From the NCBI RefSeq assembly GCF_002953255.1, contig NZ_CP026498.1, forward strand, positions 18,728-82,727: a stretch of 64,000 nt of DNA, given 5' to 3'. Positions 18,258-28,482 of this stretch are shown piece by piece (position 1 is the first letter of the stretch; each line of letters opens with the position of its first letter). Under the pieces are notes generated by a model, which worked only from the letters and a program-made list of their open reading frames with translations, had not been told where the DNA came from and did no database searches. Origin of the DNA: Streptomyces sp. CB01881 (GTDB lineage Bacteria; Actinomycetota; Actinomycetes; Streptomycetales; Streptomycetaceae). The position numbers were made by a program, and so were the translations under genes.

Positions 18258-18854
18258 GTGCAGGTACTGGGTAAGAGCAGTGAGGACGAGATGGTCGCCT
18301 GCTTCTTGAGCGGCGAGCTGTCCAGCCGGAGGTTCGGCCGGAACCTCCGGTCCCACCTGGCGGCAGCCGGGCAGGCCGAGCAGTTGCTGACGCATCCGGA
18401 CCTCTTCGACGCTGGAGCGAACTTCGCACGTCGGGCTCTGCTCGCTGCGGTGCGCGGGTACGGCGAGAACCGCGATCTGTTCGAGAACTTCCCCGCTCAC
18501 GTCACCTGGACCAGGGCGCTCCTGTCCGCCGACGAGGCAGCCGGCGTGCGCTACCTCGACTATTCCTACTGGGTCGAATTGTCGGGTGGCAGCCGCCGGC
18601 CGACCGACGCGGCTGCACGCATCAGGGCAGGGCAGCGGACGTTCGACGTGCCCAACGAACCGTTCATCGAGGCAGCCCAGGCGCTCATCGGAGGCGAGCG
18701 GTTTCCTCCGCTCATCCTCGTCGGCGAGACGCAGGACAACCTGGTCTGCATTGAGGGCCACCTGCGCCTGACCGCCTACGCCCTCGTCGGCTTCCCGACC
18801 GACATCGAGTGCCTGATCGGCACCGCGCCGACCATGGGACGCTGGGCGCGGTAA
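18258..18854 (+). CDS. Conserved hypothetical protein with ParB/Srx-like loop
   Basis: The 198-residue form starts at GTG 18258, which lies 7 bases after TATGCT (leaderless type) and gives MQVLGKSSEDEMVACFLSGE. Longer starts at 18195 or 18246 are possible; ATG 18246 has GAGG eight bases upstream. The first half is helical. The last third reads PPLILVGETQDNLVCIEGHL then RLTAYALVG, resembling the strand and E-G-H-x-R helix of ParB/sulfiredoxin-fold domains that bind a nucleotide. No HTH domain follows. The function is unknown. Confidence 0.55.
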   Translation: MQVLGKSSEDEMVACFLSGELSSRRFGRNLRSHLAAAGQAEQLLTHPDLFDAGANFARRALLAAVRGYGENRDLFENFPAHVTWTRALLSADEAAGVRYLDYSYWVELSGGSRRPTDAAARIRAGQRTFDVPNEPFIEAAQALIGGERFPPLILVGETQDNLVCIEGHLRLTAYALVGFPTDIECLIGTAPTMGRWAR

Positions 18855-18873
18855 TCCCGTCGCGGGGCCGGGT

Positions 18874-19352
18874 TCACCGTTTCGGGGTGGTGAGTGCGGC
18901 ATGGGCGACGCCGCGTGTCAGCTCGGGGCGGCCGAAGACGTCCATGCTGTCGATGAACTGGTCGACGGCCCCGGCCATCGGCAGAGCGCGGACAGCGGGA
19001 TCGGTGATGCGGGCGGTCAGGGCGGCTGTTCGAGGGGTGCGGGCGACGGCGGAACCGAGCCCGTCGCCTACTTCGCCGCAGCGGCCGACGAAAGCCTCTT
19101 CATAGGAGATGCGCTGCCATTGGCAGGCGAGCAGGTGGAGCCAGAGATCGTGGGGATACCAATCGAGATTGGCGCGGGCCGGTGCGAGTTGCCCGAGCCC
19201 GTCGTGGAAGACGGCGCCGGCGGTGACCTCGGCGAGGAGCTGGGGGTGGCCAGCCAGTCCGTCAGGGTGACGTCCTTGCGCGGGTCGAAGCCCAGTCGAG
19301 CGGTGAACCAGGCTCCAGGGTCGGTGACGTCGACGCGGTTGTTGCCCTGCAT
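18874..19352 (-). pseudogene. DUF4037-like nucleotidyltransferase-fold gene, frameshifted and truncated
   Basis: One frame gives NNRVDVTDPGAWFTARLGFD, then DVTLTDWLATP. After a G5 run (19242-19246, C5 on the coding strand) the homologous reading continues in the next frame with QLLAEVTAGAVFHDGLGQL and LDWYPHDLWLHLLACQW. Adding one base in the run restores a continuous DUF4037-like protein. The N-terminal half is missing and the end looks internally deleted (jump from GDGLGSAV to AALTARITDP). A sequencing error could explain the frameshift but not the truncations. Confidence 0.55.
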
Positions 19353-19416
19353 GGCGGTGCACCGACCGGACCGGCCGAGACTGTGGAGCTGCTACTCCGA
19401 CATCACCCGATCAGAT

Positions 19417-20172
19417 TCACTGCTCGATCAGGTGCCGGTTGGCCCGGCTCCAGGCGAGGCGGGCCCGGAGTTCGTCCAGGTGCCCTTCGGCGACCCAGGT
19501 GGCCTGGGGCTCGTGTCCCTGTTCAGCCAAGCGCCGGACGGCATCGATGCCGTGCTCCTGAACGGTGAGCACGGCATCGACCAGGCCCGCCGTGTCAGTG
19601 AGGCCGTAGGCGGCGGCGAACACCTCAAGGCGGTGACGCCGGTCGGGCGGCCGCGGGTAGCGCAGCCACCGCATGCACTCGCCATCGTCGCGGAACGGCG
19701 CCGCGTATTCGAGTGCGTACGCGACATCGTGCAGTCGTGGCGCCGGACGCGCGTGATCCCAGTCGATGATTCCTATCGGCCGGGCGCCGCGCCACACGGT
19801 GTTCCAGGGACCGAAGTCGCCGTGACAGATCACTTCGTCGCCGACGAGTCCGGAAGTGGTGGTGGACCAGCATGTCGTGTCCGGAGGTTGGTATCCGGCC
19901 ACGGCGTCGTGGTAGTCGCGCAGGAGGCCGGCGAAGGTGATCAGGCCCTGGTCGTCGACGAGCTTGGCCCAACCGTCCGGACCGGATTCGCCGCTGATCC
20001 AGGTCAGTACCTCGCGGCCCTGCTCATCGAAGCCGAGCACGCGGGGCGCATGTTCGTAGCCGACGGCCTCCAGATGGCGGAGCAGGCCGTGAACCGCCGG
20101 GGTCCACGGTCCGGCCGGCCGGTGCACCGTGTTGCCGATGCGCTCGACCCGACCGAGATCTCGTGTAGTCAC
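19417..20172 (-). CDS. Aminoglycoside phosphotransferase (APH) family protein
   Basis: The 251-residue protein has the APH/choline-kinase catalytic loop ICHGDFGPWNTV (catalytic Asp and metal-binding Asn) and the following IGIIDWDHARPAPRLHDVAY, equivalent to the DFG-like metal site. The N-terminal lobe is short (VHRPAGPWTPAVHGLLRHLE), a pattern common in actinobacterial phosphotransferases that are not proven resistance enzymes. It stands alone among pseudogenes. It could inactivate an aminoglycoside, a macrolide or an endogenous small molecule; sequence does not decide. Confidence 0.85.
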   Translation of the reverse strand: MTTRDLGRVERIGNTVHRPAGPWTPAVHGLLRHLEAVGYEHAPRVLGFDEQGREVLTWISGESGPDGWAKLVDDQGLITFAGLLRDYHDAVAGYQPPDTTCWSTTTSGLVGDEVICHGDFGPWNTVWRGARPIGIIDWDHARPAPRLHDVAYALEYAAPFRDDGECMRWLRYPRPPDRRHRLEVFAAAYGLTDTAGLVDAVLTVQEHGIDAVRRLAEQGHEPQATWVAEGHLDELRARLAWSRANRHLIEQ

Positions 20173-20361
20173 CTGGCAACCGTGGCGAGGAATCCGCCGT
20201 GACGCAACTGGTTATCGTGCCGTTGCACTGGCCGCAGCCGACCGCGGCCGGATCAGCAGCCTGCAGTGCACGGTGGCCGTGGCCTTGGTCGGGTTCACGA
20301 TGGTGACCTGATCGATCGCCAGTTCCACCTGGGCCACGTGGCTGCCGGGGGCGGGGCTCGG

Positions 20362-20673
20362 TCATGCCGCCACCTCGGACCGCTCGACCAGGATGCCATT
20401 CTCGAAGCGGGCGCCGGAACGGACCAAGGCGACGAGGTGGGCGCCGGTGATCGCGCGCCATCGCGTCTGGGCGGACTCGACGAGCTTGAACATCGCGAGC
20501 GCGGCCGCCGGGCTGCCGGCGCCACGGGTGACCTTGGTGCGGAGCTTGACCGTCGAGAAGGTCGACTCGATCGGGCCCGTGGTCCGCAGGTGGATCCAGT
20601 GCTCGGCCGGGAAGTCGTAGAACGCGAGCAGTTCGTCCCGGTCGTTGCTGATGGCTGTCTCAACGATGACCAC
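20362..20673 (-). pseudogene. C-terminal fragment of IS256 (Mutator) family transposase
   Basis: The fragment has the typical IS256-family end: LLAFYDFPAEHWIHLRTTGP, IESTFSTVKLRTKVTRGAGS, then LVESAQTRWRAITGAHLVAL. The conserved catalytic Glu region (the HLRTTNPIES helix) is present, but the N-terminal two thirds with both Asp residues is gone. Downstream (20174-20361) one minus-strand frame reads QVELAIDQVTIVNPTKATAT, which looks protein-like but belongs to no recognised gene. Confidence 0.75.
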
Positions 20674-21192
20674 GGGTAACCCGAAAAAGTGAATGCGCTG
20701 ACCAGCACTTCCACGCTCCTTGTCCCGTTAGGAACCCGCCAGACATAGCGGTCCGGAATTGGACACCGAAACGCGGAACCTACAAGGGACTTCGCGAAGG
20801 ATCACCCTGACGAGCCGAAGTCAGTATCCAGTGCTCCTTGGCCTCCTGAGAAAGCCGGCGCACATTCGCGTCTGTCAGGCAGGTAAGGCAATTGGCCGAG
20901 CCGTCCGGTGCGCGCTCCGAACAGACCGCCGTTTCGATCGACTCCGTTGTATGTTCAGGGTGCGAGTCCTGCCGCGGCGGCGCGGCCGGTCTGATGTGGC
21001 TGAGCGTTGTAGGTGGCCTGTGGGCCTGTGAGCGTTTCAGTTGGCCCCGCTGAGTTCGTTGTTGGCCTCCGACGTGTGACTCGGCATGCCAACCGTGGTG
21101 TCGGCGACGAACCGGTCGCCCGAGACGGATGTCGATCTCGTGGTGTCGAAACTCGCATGCGCTTCCGCGGGGAATGTGCCACTCTCCGGCGC
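20674..21192. other. Gap without recognised gene
   Basis: This 519-base stretch has a less strict codon pattern than its neighbours and no supported ORF. It probably contains the junction debris of the IS256 fragment. Confidence 0.5.
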
Positions 21193-21627
21193 ATGCCAGC
21201 TCGTAACCGCAGACTGCCACGCCACCTGTCGTGGCCGCTCACGCCGACGGACATCCGCGCGGTGCTCGGCGAACCACTGATGGACGAGGTCCATCTCGGC
21301 TTCGTCGAGCATCCTCAGTACGACAGCACGCTCCTGCAGGCCTCACGGAACCCCTTGACCACCTCGAACTACGGATACAACAAGTTCCCCGCCGAGTGGT
21401 CGCGCGTACGGATCACCATCGCCCCGCTCCCGGCCGGTGAACGGGCCCACGCCCGCGGCATCCTGCGTGAGCAGGCACTCCCCGAACTCCGGGACTGGGT
21501 GGACCGGATCCGACGAGCACCCGAATCGTGGAGCCTGACCCGCCACAGCCTCTCCTGGCGCGTCACGGGCCACGGTGTGGCCCGCCGCGAGGATGAACAG
21601 CCCTACCCTCCGGCCGAACCCGGGTGA
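21193..21627 (+). CDS. Hypothetical protein
   Basis: The 144-residue protein is read from ATG 21193 (MPARNRRLPRHLSWPLTPTD). Coding-type GC bias begins there, while the longer in-frame extension upstream lacks it. Conserved-looking blocks are EVHLGFVEHPQYDSTLLQAS, ITIAPLPAGERAHARGIL and a C-terminal basic/aromatic region (SWSLTRHSLSWRV). There are no membrane segments or cysteines. I recall similar proteins in streptomycetes without assigned function. Confidence 0.55.
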   Translation: MPARNRRLPRHLSWPLTPTDIRAVLGEPLMDEVHLGFVEHPQYDSTLLQASRNPLTTSNYGYNKFPAEWSRVRITIAPLPAGERAHARGILREQALPELRDWVDRIRRAPESWSLTRHSLSWRVTGHGVARREDEQPYPPAEPG

Positions 21628-21812
21628 GGCGGGTCGAGGACCCGCGGTCCGAGCGGGTCACCAACCGTCGGATGCCCTGCTGATTCAGCGACAGTTGTCG
21701 TGCCGGGCTGACCGACGAACCGCACGTCGAGCAGCGCCGTCGGCGACAAGTGACGTGCTGGGTCACGCAACGGCGTGCGGGGCCGACGGGGTCGGGTGTC
21801 CGAGCCCCCGGG

Positions 21813-21818
21813 TACGGT
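21813..21818 (+). promoter_or_regulatory. -10 element (TACGGT) of a leaderless SUKH gene
   Basis: TACGGT ends 7 bases before the ATG at 21825, with no ribosome site between. This is the leaderless spacing. Confidence 0.45.
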
Positions 21819-21824
21819 CTGTGT

Positions 21825-23177
21825 ATGAATGATCAAGAGAATTCCACCTTTTCGATTCACGACTTTAGGACCTGGGAGCCCGTCCTGCGGCTCCTGCGGG
21901 CAGAACATGCGGAACAGCTCGCCGCCCCCGGCGGTCGCGTGGTGGGCCTCATCGGCCGGGGCGGCTGGAGCGTGCCCCTGAAGGACATGACGAACGACGC
22001 CGTGTGGCGGGTGCACCGCACTCTGGTGAAGGACGGCGTTGACGCTGTCACGTTCGCGGTGGAGATCGAGGCGGCGGGAAGGACCCGGCTCCGCATGCTC
22101 GAGTCCAGCCCGGCGGTGGAACCCGGCATCGCCCCGAATCCGGGGGCGCTTGTCCTGGTCGAGGACTCGCTTCCCGAGCCCTGGCGTCGCCTTCCCGATC
22201 CGGCGCCAGGCGCGGTGCCAGCGCCGTCGGCGGACCCGGCGCTGCTCGAGCGGACGCTGCGCGAGCGTCTGCCCAACGCCGTTGGCGCCACCGAAGCCGA
22301 GATCGCAGCGGCGGAGATGCGCCTGGGCGTCACCCTGCCCGAGGAGCTCAAAGCGCTCTACCGGGTGACACGGGCGGACTGGGCGGACTGGGTCGGTGAC
22401 TACGAGGCGGCGAGCCGCCATTCCAGGGCGGTCGGCTGCGAACTCTTCGGCCTGGCAGGCCTGTACGTCGCCGAGGCGGCGACCCGCGAGTGCCCATGGC
22501 AGTTCGCGGCGTTGGAAGTGGTTGACACGCGGCCCTGCGCCGCCGTGCAGGGGCTGGCCGGCTCACCGGGCTGGATCGTCTTCGGCGACAACGGAGGCGG
22601 CGACCGGCTGGCCGTCGATCTGACGCCGGGCCCCCGCGGGCACACCGGACAGATCATCCTCATCTCCCATGAGCAGAACATCGGCGCCAAGCTCGTCGCC
22701 GACTCCCTCACCGACCTGGTGCTGGACCGGCCCGCCGCGCAAACCGGCAGCCTGGAGACTCACCCACCGGCCGCGGCTTCGGCCAACGCATACAGTCAGC
22801 AGAGCCTGGAGGACAGCGTCCACCCCGGCCTGGAAGTTCTGTCCATCGGCATGTCGACCAGTCAGCAAGTCAGCCTCGCACCGCTGATCGGGCTCCCACG
22901 GCTACGGACCCTCAGCGCCCACCCCGGCACGCTCGCCGACCCTTTGGAAATCACCGAGCTCACCGGGCTGGAATACCTGGAACTCGGGTCCCACGAGTGG
23001 CGCGTCCTCCTCGATGCCAACGTCGTCCCGCGCAGCCTGTTGGCGGCCGCCGTCAAGGCGCCCTACGACGGGGACCCCTTGGCCCTCGCTGACCTTGTCA
23101 ACGAACTCCTCGCCCTGTGGGACCGGCCCCCGATCACCCGGACCGTCATCGAAGGCGACCTCGGTCCAGTGACCTAG
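21825..23177 (+). CDS. SMI1/KNR4 (SUKH) family protein with leucine-rich-like C-terminus
   Basis: The 450-residue protein starts at ATG 21825. The central region (about residues 145-310) is a SUKH domain: ATEAEIAAAEMRLGVTLPEE, then LKALYRVTRADW, and WIVFGDNGGGDRLAVDL, the family's G-x-x-G-G-D strand. The N-terminal 120 residues are a separate alpha/beta region. Residues 330-400 look like degenerate leucine-rich repeats (LEVLSIGMS, LAPLIGLPRLRTLSAH and LTGLEYLELGSHEW). SUKH proteins usually neutralise secreted or contact-dependent toxins. No partner is adjacent, and a decayed transposase follows. Confidence 0.75.
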   Translation: MNDQENSTFSIHDFRTWEPVLRLLRAEHAEQLAAPGGRVVGLIGRGGWSVPLKDMTNDAVWRVHRTLVKDGVDAVTFAVEIEAAGRTRLRMLESSPAVEPGIAPNPGALVLVEDSLPEPWRRLPDPAPGAVPAPSADPALLERTLRERLPNAVGATEAEIAAAEMRLGVTLPEELKALYRVTRADWADWVGDYEAASRHSRAVGCELFGLAGLYVAEAATRECPWQFAALEVVDTRPCAAVQGLAGSPGWIVFGDNGGGDRLAVDLTPGPRGHTGQIILISHEQNIGAKLVADSLTDLVLDRPAAQTGSLETHPPAAASANAYSQQSLEDSVHPGLEVLSIGMSTSQQVSLAPLIGLPRLRTLSAHPGTLADPLEITELTGLEYLELGSHEWRVLLDANVVPRSLLAAAVKAPYDGDPLALADLVNELLALWDRPPITRTVIEGDLGPVT

Positions 23178-23199
23178 AGGGCGTCTGTCGAGTGGCGAT

Positions 23200-23791
23200 C
23201 ATCATCCGGTCCGGGTGAGGTCTTTTCGAGTCGGGGTCGGTCAGGTTGATCTGGCCCTCGGGTCTCGCCGGCGGTGTGTACGGCTTCGGGGCGCCGCCGA
23301 AGCGGCGCCCGTCGCGCATCACTCCGTGGTCGGAGGCGGAGGCCTCGAACTTCGAGCCGTCGACGGCGAGCGGCGCCACCTCGACCAGGCCGGCCTCGGC
23401 GCAGGGACCGAGCACCTGGCCGAAGAGGTCAGCGAGGGCCCCCTGGTGGCGGACCCGGAAGCGGGCGATCGTCCGGCGTCGGGGGCCTGGTTTGCGCAGA
23501 TCACCCTGAAGGCGACGTCCTCGCGGCAGCGGCGCTCGATCCCGCGCGAGCTTCGCTCACCGACGCAGGAGGAGTGGCGAGCAGGGGGGAGCATCGCCTT
23601 CGGCTCGTGGGCAGCCCGGCCGTGCCCATCGGAGTGACAGGGGCTGTAGAAGGGCTCGACGTGGAGCTGCTCGATCGCCTCGATCACGAACCAGGCGAGG
23701 TGGTCCTCGGGCAGCCAGCCGCGCAGGTCAGGTGGCTGCAGGGCTGCAGCAGCGGTTGGTCCCGATCGCATGCGAGGAAGTTCTGCGGCAT
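23200..23791 (-). pseudogene. Decayed IS1182-family transposase
   Basis: From ATG 23791 (MPQNFLACDRDQPLL) the frame breaks within the next 20 codons. The homologous reading resumes with RGWLPEDHLAWFVIEAIEQL, GERSSRGIERRCREDVAFRV and ICANQAPD in one frame, then AEAGLVEVAPLAVDGSKFEA and NLTDPDSK in another. At least two frameshifts and an internal deletion remove the catalytic core. Confidence 0.75.
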
Positions 23792-23850
23792 GCCCGGATG
23801 GTCCAAAACGGCCTGGACAGCAAAAGTTTGTGCGACAGCGCCCTTGAGAA

Positions 23851-24147
23851 TCAGGCGCCGGAGTTGTCGACGAACCCCAAGATATCGAGGTATTCGATTT
23901 TGGGCCGGACGCCATAAATGCCCGCCACCTTGTCGACGAGCTCCTCCGTGAAGAAGGAGCGGCCTTTCTCCTCGTCATCCCACACGTAGAAGTTCCTTGC
24001 CCGAACGCCGTCTTCGTCGAGCATGAAGCTCTTGAAGCGAAGGCCGGCCATGCCTTCAAACGGTCCGCGGAGTTCGCCGGCAATCTTTGCGAGAGTTGAA
24101 CGATCGAACTTGTCGGTCTGCGTGAAAGTCACGAGCACGCCGATCAT
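23851..24147 (-). CDS. Small dimeric alpha/beta-barrel protein, YdhR-like putative monooxygenase
   Basis: The 98-residue protein is read from ATG 24147, with AGGAGG four bases upstream, which excludes a longer start. The sequence has the beta-alpha-beta-beta rhythm of ferredoxin-like dimeric barrels: VLVTFTQTDKF, a helix, LRFKSFMLDEDG, ARNFYVWDDEEKGRSFF, a helix and PKIEYLDILGFVD. It resembles YdhR-type putative monooxygenases, cofactor-free small enzymes or binding proteins. It sits intact between two decayed insertion sequences. Confidence 0.65.
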   Translation of the reverse strand: MIGVLVTFTQTDKFDRSTLAKIAGELRGPFEGMAGLRFKSFMLDEDGVRARNFYVWDDEEKGRSFFTEELVDKVAGIYGVRPKIEYLDILGFVDNSGA

Positions 24148-24251
24148 GGGGCCTCCTGTCGATTGGGTGAGCAACGGTCGATCGAGTGATGCTAGCGACG
24201 GAGCCTAGTACGCGCGGCCGGAAATTCTTGTGATTGGGCCGCGAGTCGGAG

Positions 24252-24395
24252 ATGCGGCTCGCGGTCGGCGATGAGGGCCAGGAGCGCGTCAAGATGTACC
24301 TGCACGAACGCCCGCTCGAACGGGCGGGCGATTTGGCGCACATCATTCCGGCCAATACTTGCGGCCGCGCCTACCTGGCACGTATCGAGCCGTGA
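24252..24395 (+). CDS. Small ORF, doubtful
   Basis: A 47-codon frame (MRLAVGDEGQERVKMYLHER ... YLARIEP) has natural-looking amino-acid use but no ribosome site and no known relative. It may be a scrap of a broken gene. The whole 24148-24697 gap otherwise holds only the IS5-like fragment. Confidence 0.2.
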   Translation: MRLAVGDEGQERVKMYLHERPLERAGDLAHIIPANTCGRAYLARIEP

Positions 24396-24455
24396 TCAAT
24401 GTGCGGGATTCCGCCCTCGCTCCGAGGTCTGATCAGGTGGATCGTCCTGCGTGAC

Positions 24456-24590
24456 GCGAGTACAAGAGGGACCAGGCCGCAAACCGGGAGAACAAGGGTT
24501 CCAAGGGTGGCCGACCCGTCCGCCATGTTGTAGACCTCTGCAAGGAACGGAACACCGTCGAGCGCGTGATCAACAACCGCACCGCTCCTG
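24456..24590 (+). pseudogene. Fragment of IS5-like transposase
   Basis: The plus-strand frame EYKRDQAANRENKGSKGGRP, then VDLCKERNTVERVINN, matches the region of IS5-group transposases that normally reads GSKGGRPP...YK.RN.VERCFNRLKQWRG. The Cys-Phe of the helix is already lost and the coding sequence stops being recognisable afterwards. Confidence 0.55.
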
Positions 24591-24697
24591 GCAACCGACC
24601 GTCCGGACTCCCGGTGCGACAGCCGGTCCGTGCCCGACCGGAGGTTCCAAGGCCGGAGTCAGCCGTCCCGGCATGCCGGGACGGGGACGGCCGGGCG

Positions 24698-25159
24698 TCA
24701 CGCCGGACCGGACGCCGATGTGCGGCCGGGCCCGCGCCACCGGCCGTGGCGGATCAGCAGGACGGTGAGGGCTGCCACCGCGACCGCCTGCGCCCAGGCG
24801 GAGGTGGTCTTGTCATGGGACCAGATCGGTTCGTACATGTTCGGCAGCGGCCCCAGGGCTCCGACGTCGACGTAGCGGTAGAGGAGGATCGCGGCGAGGC
24901 CGGCGGCGGCGGTCAGCCAGGCGAAGGCGTCGCCGATCCGGTGGCGCCAGAGCAGGACGAGAAGGACCGCCAGACTCGCCGCGGCGGCCTCGACGCGGAA
25001 GAGGGTCCCTTGACTGATCGTCGCCGTGACGGCGTCGTACTGGCCGGCGAGGCGGGCGTGCACGGCGGCGTCCACGGCCAGCCCGGCCGCCGCGAGCAGG
25101 CGCAGGACGACGTCGAGAGCGCGACCGTGGCGCACGGGGCCGGGGTCGGGGCTGGCCAT
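24698..25159 (-). CDS. Small integral membrane protein in operon with cupredoxin
   Basis: The 153-residue protein is read from ATG 25159 with GGAGG eight bases upstream. Four hydrophobic segments lie at about residues 14-30, 55-75, 80-98 and 120-138. The loop GALGPLPNMYEPIWSHDKTT contains a Met, Glu and His that could bind metal, although this is speculative. It follows the cupredoxin gene by 31 bases in the same direction, so the two probably form one transcript for an envelope copper or redox function. Confidence 0.7.
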   Translation of the reverse strand: MASPDPGPVRHGRALDVVLRLLAAAGLAVDAAVHARLAGQYDAVTATISQGTLFRVEAAAASLAVLLVLLWRHRIGDAFAWLTAAAGLAAILLYRYVDVGALGPLPNMYEPIWSHDKTTSAWAQAVAVAALTVLLIRHGRWRGPGRTSASGPA

Positions 25160-25190
25160 GACGGATACCTCCGGGACCGGTGGGGCGGGG

Positions 25191-25661
25191 TCAGCTGACG
25201 GTGAGGGTGCCGTGCATGAACGGGTGGATGGAGCAGATGTAGGGGTGGCTTCCCGCCTGGGCCGGTGCGATGAAGGTCGCCGTCCCGCCGGGGGCGATGG
25301 TGCCGGTGTCGAAGGACTTGTCGCTCGCGGTGAGGGTGTGGGCGGTGGAGTCCTCGTTGACGACGGTCACCGTTGCGCCGGGCCGCACGGTGATGTCGGC
25401 CGGTTCGAACAGGAAGTTCTTGATCGACACCCGTACGGCGGCGTTGCTGTTCGCACCGGACGGCGACGCCGTGCCGGCGGGAGACGTAGCTGCCGGGGAG
25501 GCGGCTGCGGGAGACGTCGCCGCGGGAGAGGTGGCTGCCGGAGACGTCGCTGCGGGAGACGTCGTACCGCCGCCGCCCGATCCGGAGCTGGAGCAGGCGC
25601 TGACGGTGGCGGCGAGGAGCAGGGCGGCGCCGGCGGCCTGGAACAGGCGGGAAGTGGTCAC
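25191..25661 (-). CDS. Cupredoxin-domain lipoprotein
   Basis: The 156-residue precursor starts at GTG 25661 with GGAG five bases upstream. A lipobox ends in TVSAC at about residue 23, so it is a secreted lipoprotein. A linker of TSPAA repeats reaches residue 70. The C-terminal domain has plastocyanin-like type-1 copper ligands: His in EDSTAHTLTA, then Cys-x-x-His in YICSIHPFMHG with the axial Met. It is likely an electron-transfer or copper-handling protein on the outer face of the membrane, paired with the downstream membrane protein. Confidence 0.85.
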   Translation of the reverse strand: MTTSRLFQAAGAALLLAATVSACSSSGSGGGGTTSPAATSPAATSPAATSPAAASPAATSPAGTASPSGANSNAAVRVSIKNFLFEPADITVRPGATVTVVNEDSTAHTLTASDKSFDTGTIAPGGTATFIAPAQAGSHPYICSIHPFMHGTLTVS

Positions 25662-25994
25662 TGGGCTCCGTTCGAAGGGGGGTGAGGAACCGTCGCACCG
25701 GCGGGGGCCGGTGGCGCGCTGCCCTCGTCCGGACGGTGGCCCCGCGCTGTCCTCGGAGCCACCGCCTCACCTTCGGCACGGCCCGCGCGGCGGCCGGGCC
25801 GCCCCCTCCGGGAAGCAGCGCCGGTTCACTCGCCCGGGCGACCGGGAGAGGTCCGGACGGCGGGCAGGGCACCGGACGGCGCGGGACCCGACAGGCGTCG
25901 CGCGGGCGCGTCCCGGGAAGGCCGTACCGCCGTCCGGGGGTGATGCGCCCTGCGGTCGGCGGGCTCCGCGCCACCGCGGTGCCACGATGTCGGC
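25662..25994. other. Divergent intergenic region
   Basis: This gap carries the upstream regions of the cupredoxin gene (leftward) and the membrane-protein gene (rightward). No ORF, repeat or clear operator was seen. Confidence 0.5.
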
Positions 25995-26792
25995 ATGGCG
26001 ACGCCGGACTGGTACCACCGAGAGATCCTGGACCCTGGGAAGCAGCCCCTGTTCTGCCTCCTGCTCGGCCTGATCGGGGCGTTCCTGTTCATCAGGATCA
26101 GCGTCCGGATGATCCGGGCGCAGGTGTCCTGGTGGCCGCAGAACGTGACACCCGGCGGGCTGCACATCCACCACGTGGTGTTCGGTGCCGTCTTCATGAT
26201 CGTGGCGGGGATGGGGCTGGCCTCGCCGGCGGGGCACCACCGCCCCTGGGGCGAGGTACTCGGTGCGCTGTTCGGCATCGGCACCGCGCTCGTGCTGGAC
26301 GAGTTCGCGCTGATCCTGCACCTGCAGGACGTCTACTGGTCCGAACAGGGCCGGCTCTCGGTGGACACCGTGGTCCTCGGCACGGCCGCGTGCGGGCTGC
26401 TGCTCCTCGGCGCCACCCCGTTCGGCGTGAGCGACGCCTCGACCGACGGCGCACCGGTCTCCGACTGGTCCTACGTCACCGCCATCCTCCTCAACGGGGC
26501 GCTCGCCCTGGTGACGATCGCCAAGGGGAAGACGTTCACCGGCCTGCTCGGCATCCTGGTGCCCCTGTTCGCCCTGGTCGGCGCCGTGCGGCTGGCCCAG
26601 CCGGGGTCGCCGTGGGCCCGCCGGTTCTACCGCGAGGGCAGCCGCAAGGCCGGCCGCGCCGTCGCGCGGGAGGAACGCGAGGGCTGGCGGCGCACGCTGC
26701 GGATCAGGGTCTACGACGCCATCGCCGGCCGGCCCACCGACGCCCGGCCCTCGACGCCGCCATCGAATCCGCCCCCGGCTCCACCGCAGTGA
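25995..26792 (+). CDS. Conserved integral membrane protein
   Basis: The 265-residue protein starts at ATG 25995 (MATPDWYHREILDPGKQPLF). At least five hydrophobic segments span about residues 20-35, 58-75, 90-108, 125-145 and 175-200. The second contains GLHIHHVVFGAVFM, a His cluster inside or next to the membrane that could bind a metal or haem. The C-terminal 60 residues are basic and then Pro-rich. I recall similar actinobacterial proteins without assigned function. It ends about 100 bases before argG but is probably a separate unit. Confidence 0.7.
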   Translation: MATPDWYHREILDPGKQPLFCLLLGLIGAFLFIRISVRMIRAQVSWWPQNVTPGGLHIHHVVFGAVFMIVAGMGLASPAGHHRPWGEVLGALFGIGTALVLDEFALILHLQDVYWSEQGRLSVDTVVLGTAACGLLLLGATPFGVSDASTDGAPVSDWSYVTAILLNGALALVTIAKGKTFTGLLGILVPLFALVGAVRLAQPGSPWARRFYREGSRKAGRAVAREEREGWRRTLRIRVYDAIAGRPTDARPSTPPSNPPPAPPQ

Positions 26793-26854
26793 CGGCGGCG
26801 GAGACGGGCCGGCCGGGCCTTCAGGCCAGCCGTGAGGGAGGAACACGGAGCCGC

Positions 26855-28335
<1,481 letters not shown>

Positions 28336-28346
28336 CGACCCGCAGG

Positions 28347-28374
28347 CGAAGGGCCCGGCCTGCCGGGCCCTTCG
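28347..28374 (+). terminator. Terminator after argG
   Basis: Perfect 12-base arms CGAAGGGCCCGG and CCGGGCCCTTCG close a 4-base loop, 11 bases after the argG stop. No U-run follows. Confidence 0.75.
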
Positions 28375-28482
28375 TCGTCTCCGCGTCTCCCGTGGGGACG
28401 GTGCGGCGCGGCGACCGGCGTTGCCGCCGGGCCCGGGGCATGGCACCGGGGCGCGGGGCGGCGGCACCGCGGCGCCCTGCGG

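Noticed and set aside
20950-21000. Sequence resembling a tRNA T-arm (GGGTGCGAGTCCTGCC)
   Set aside because: No matching acceptor, D or anticodon stems could be folded around it, so it is not called a tRNA or an attachment site.
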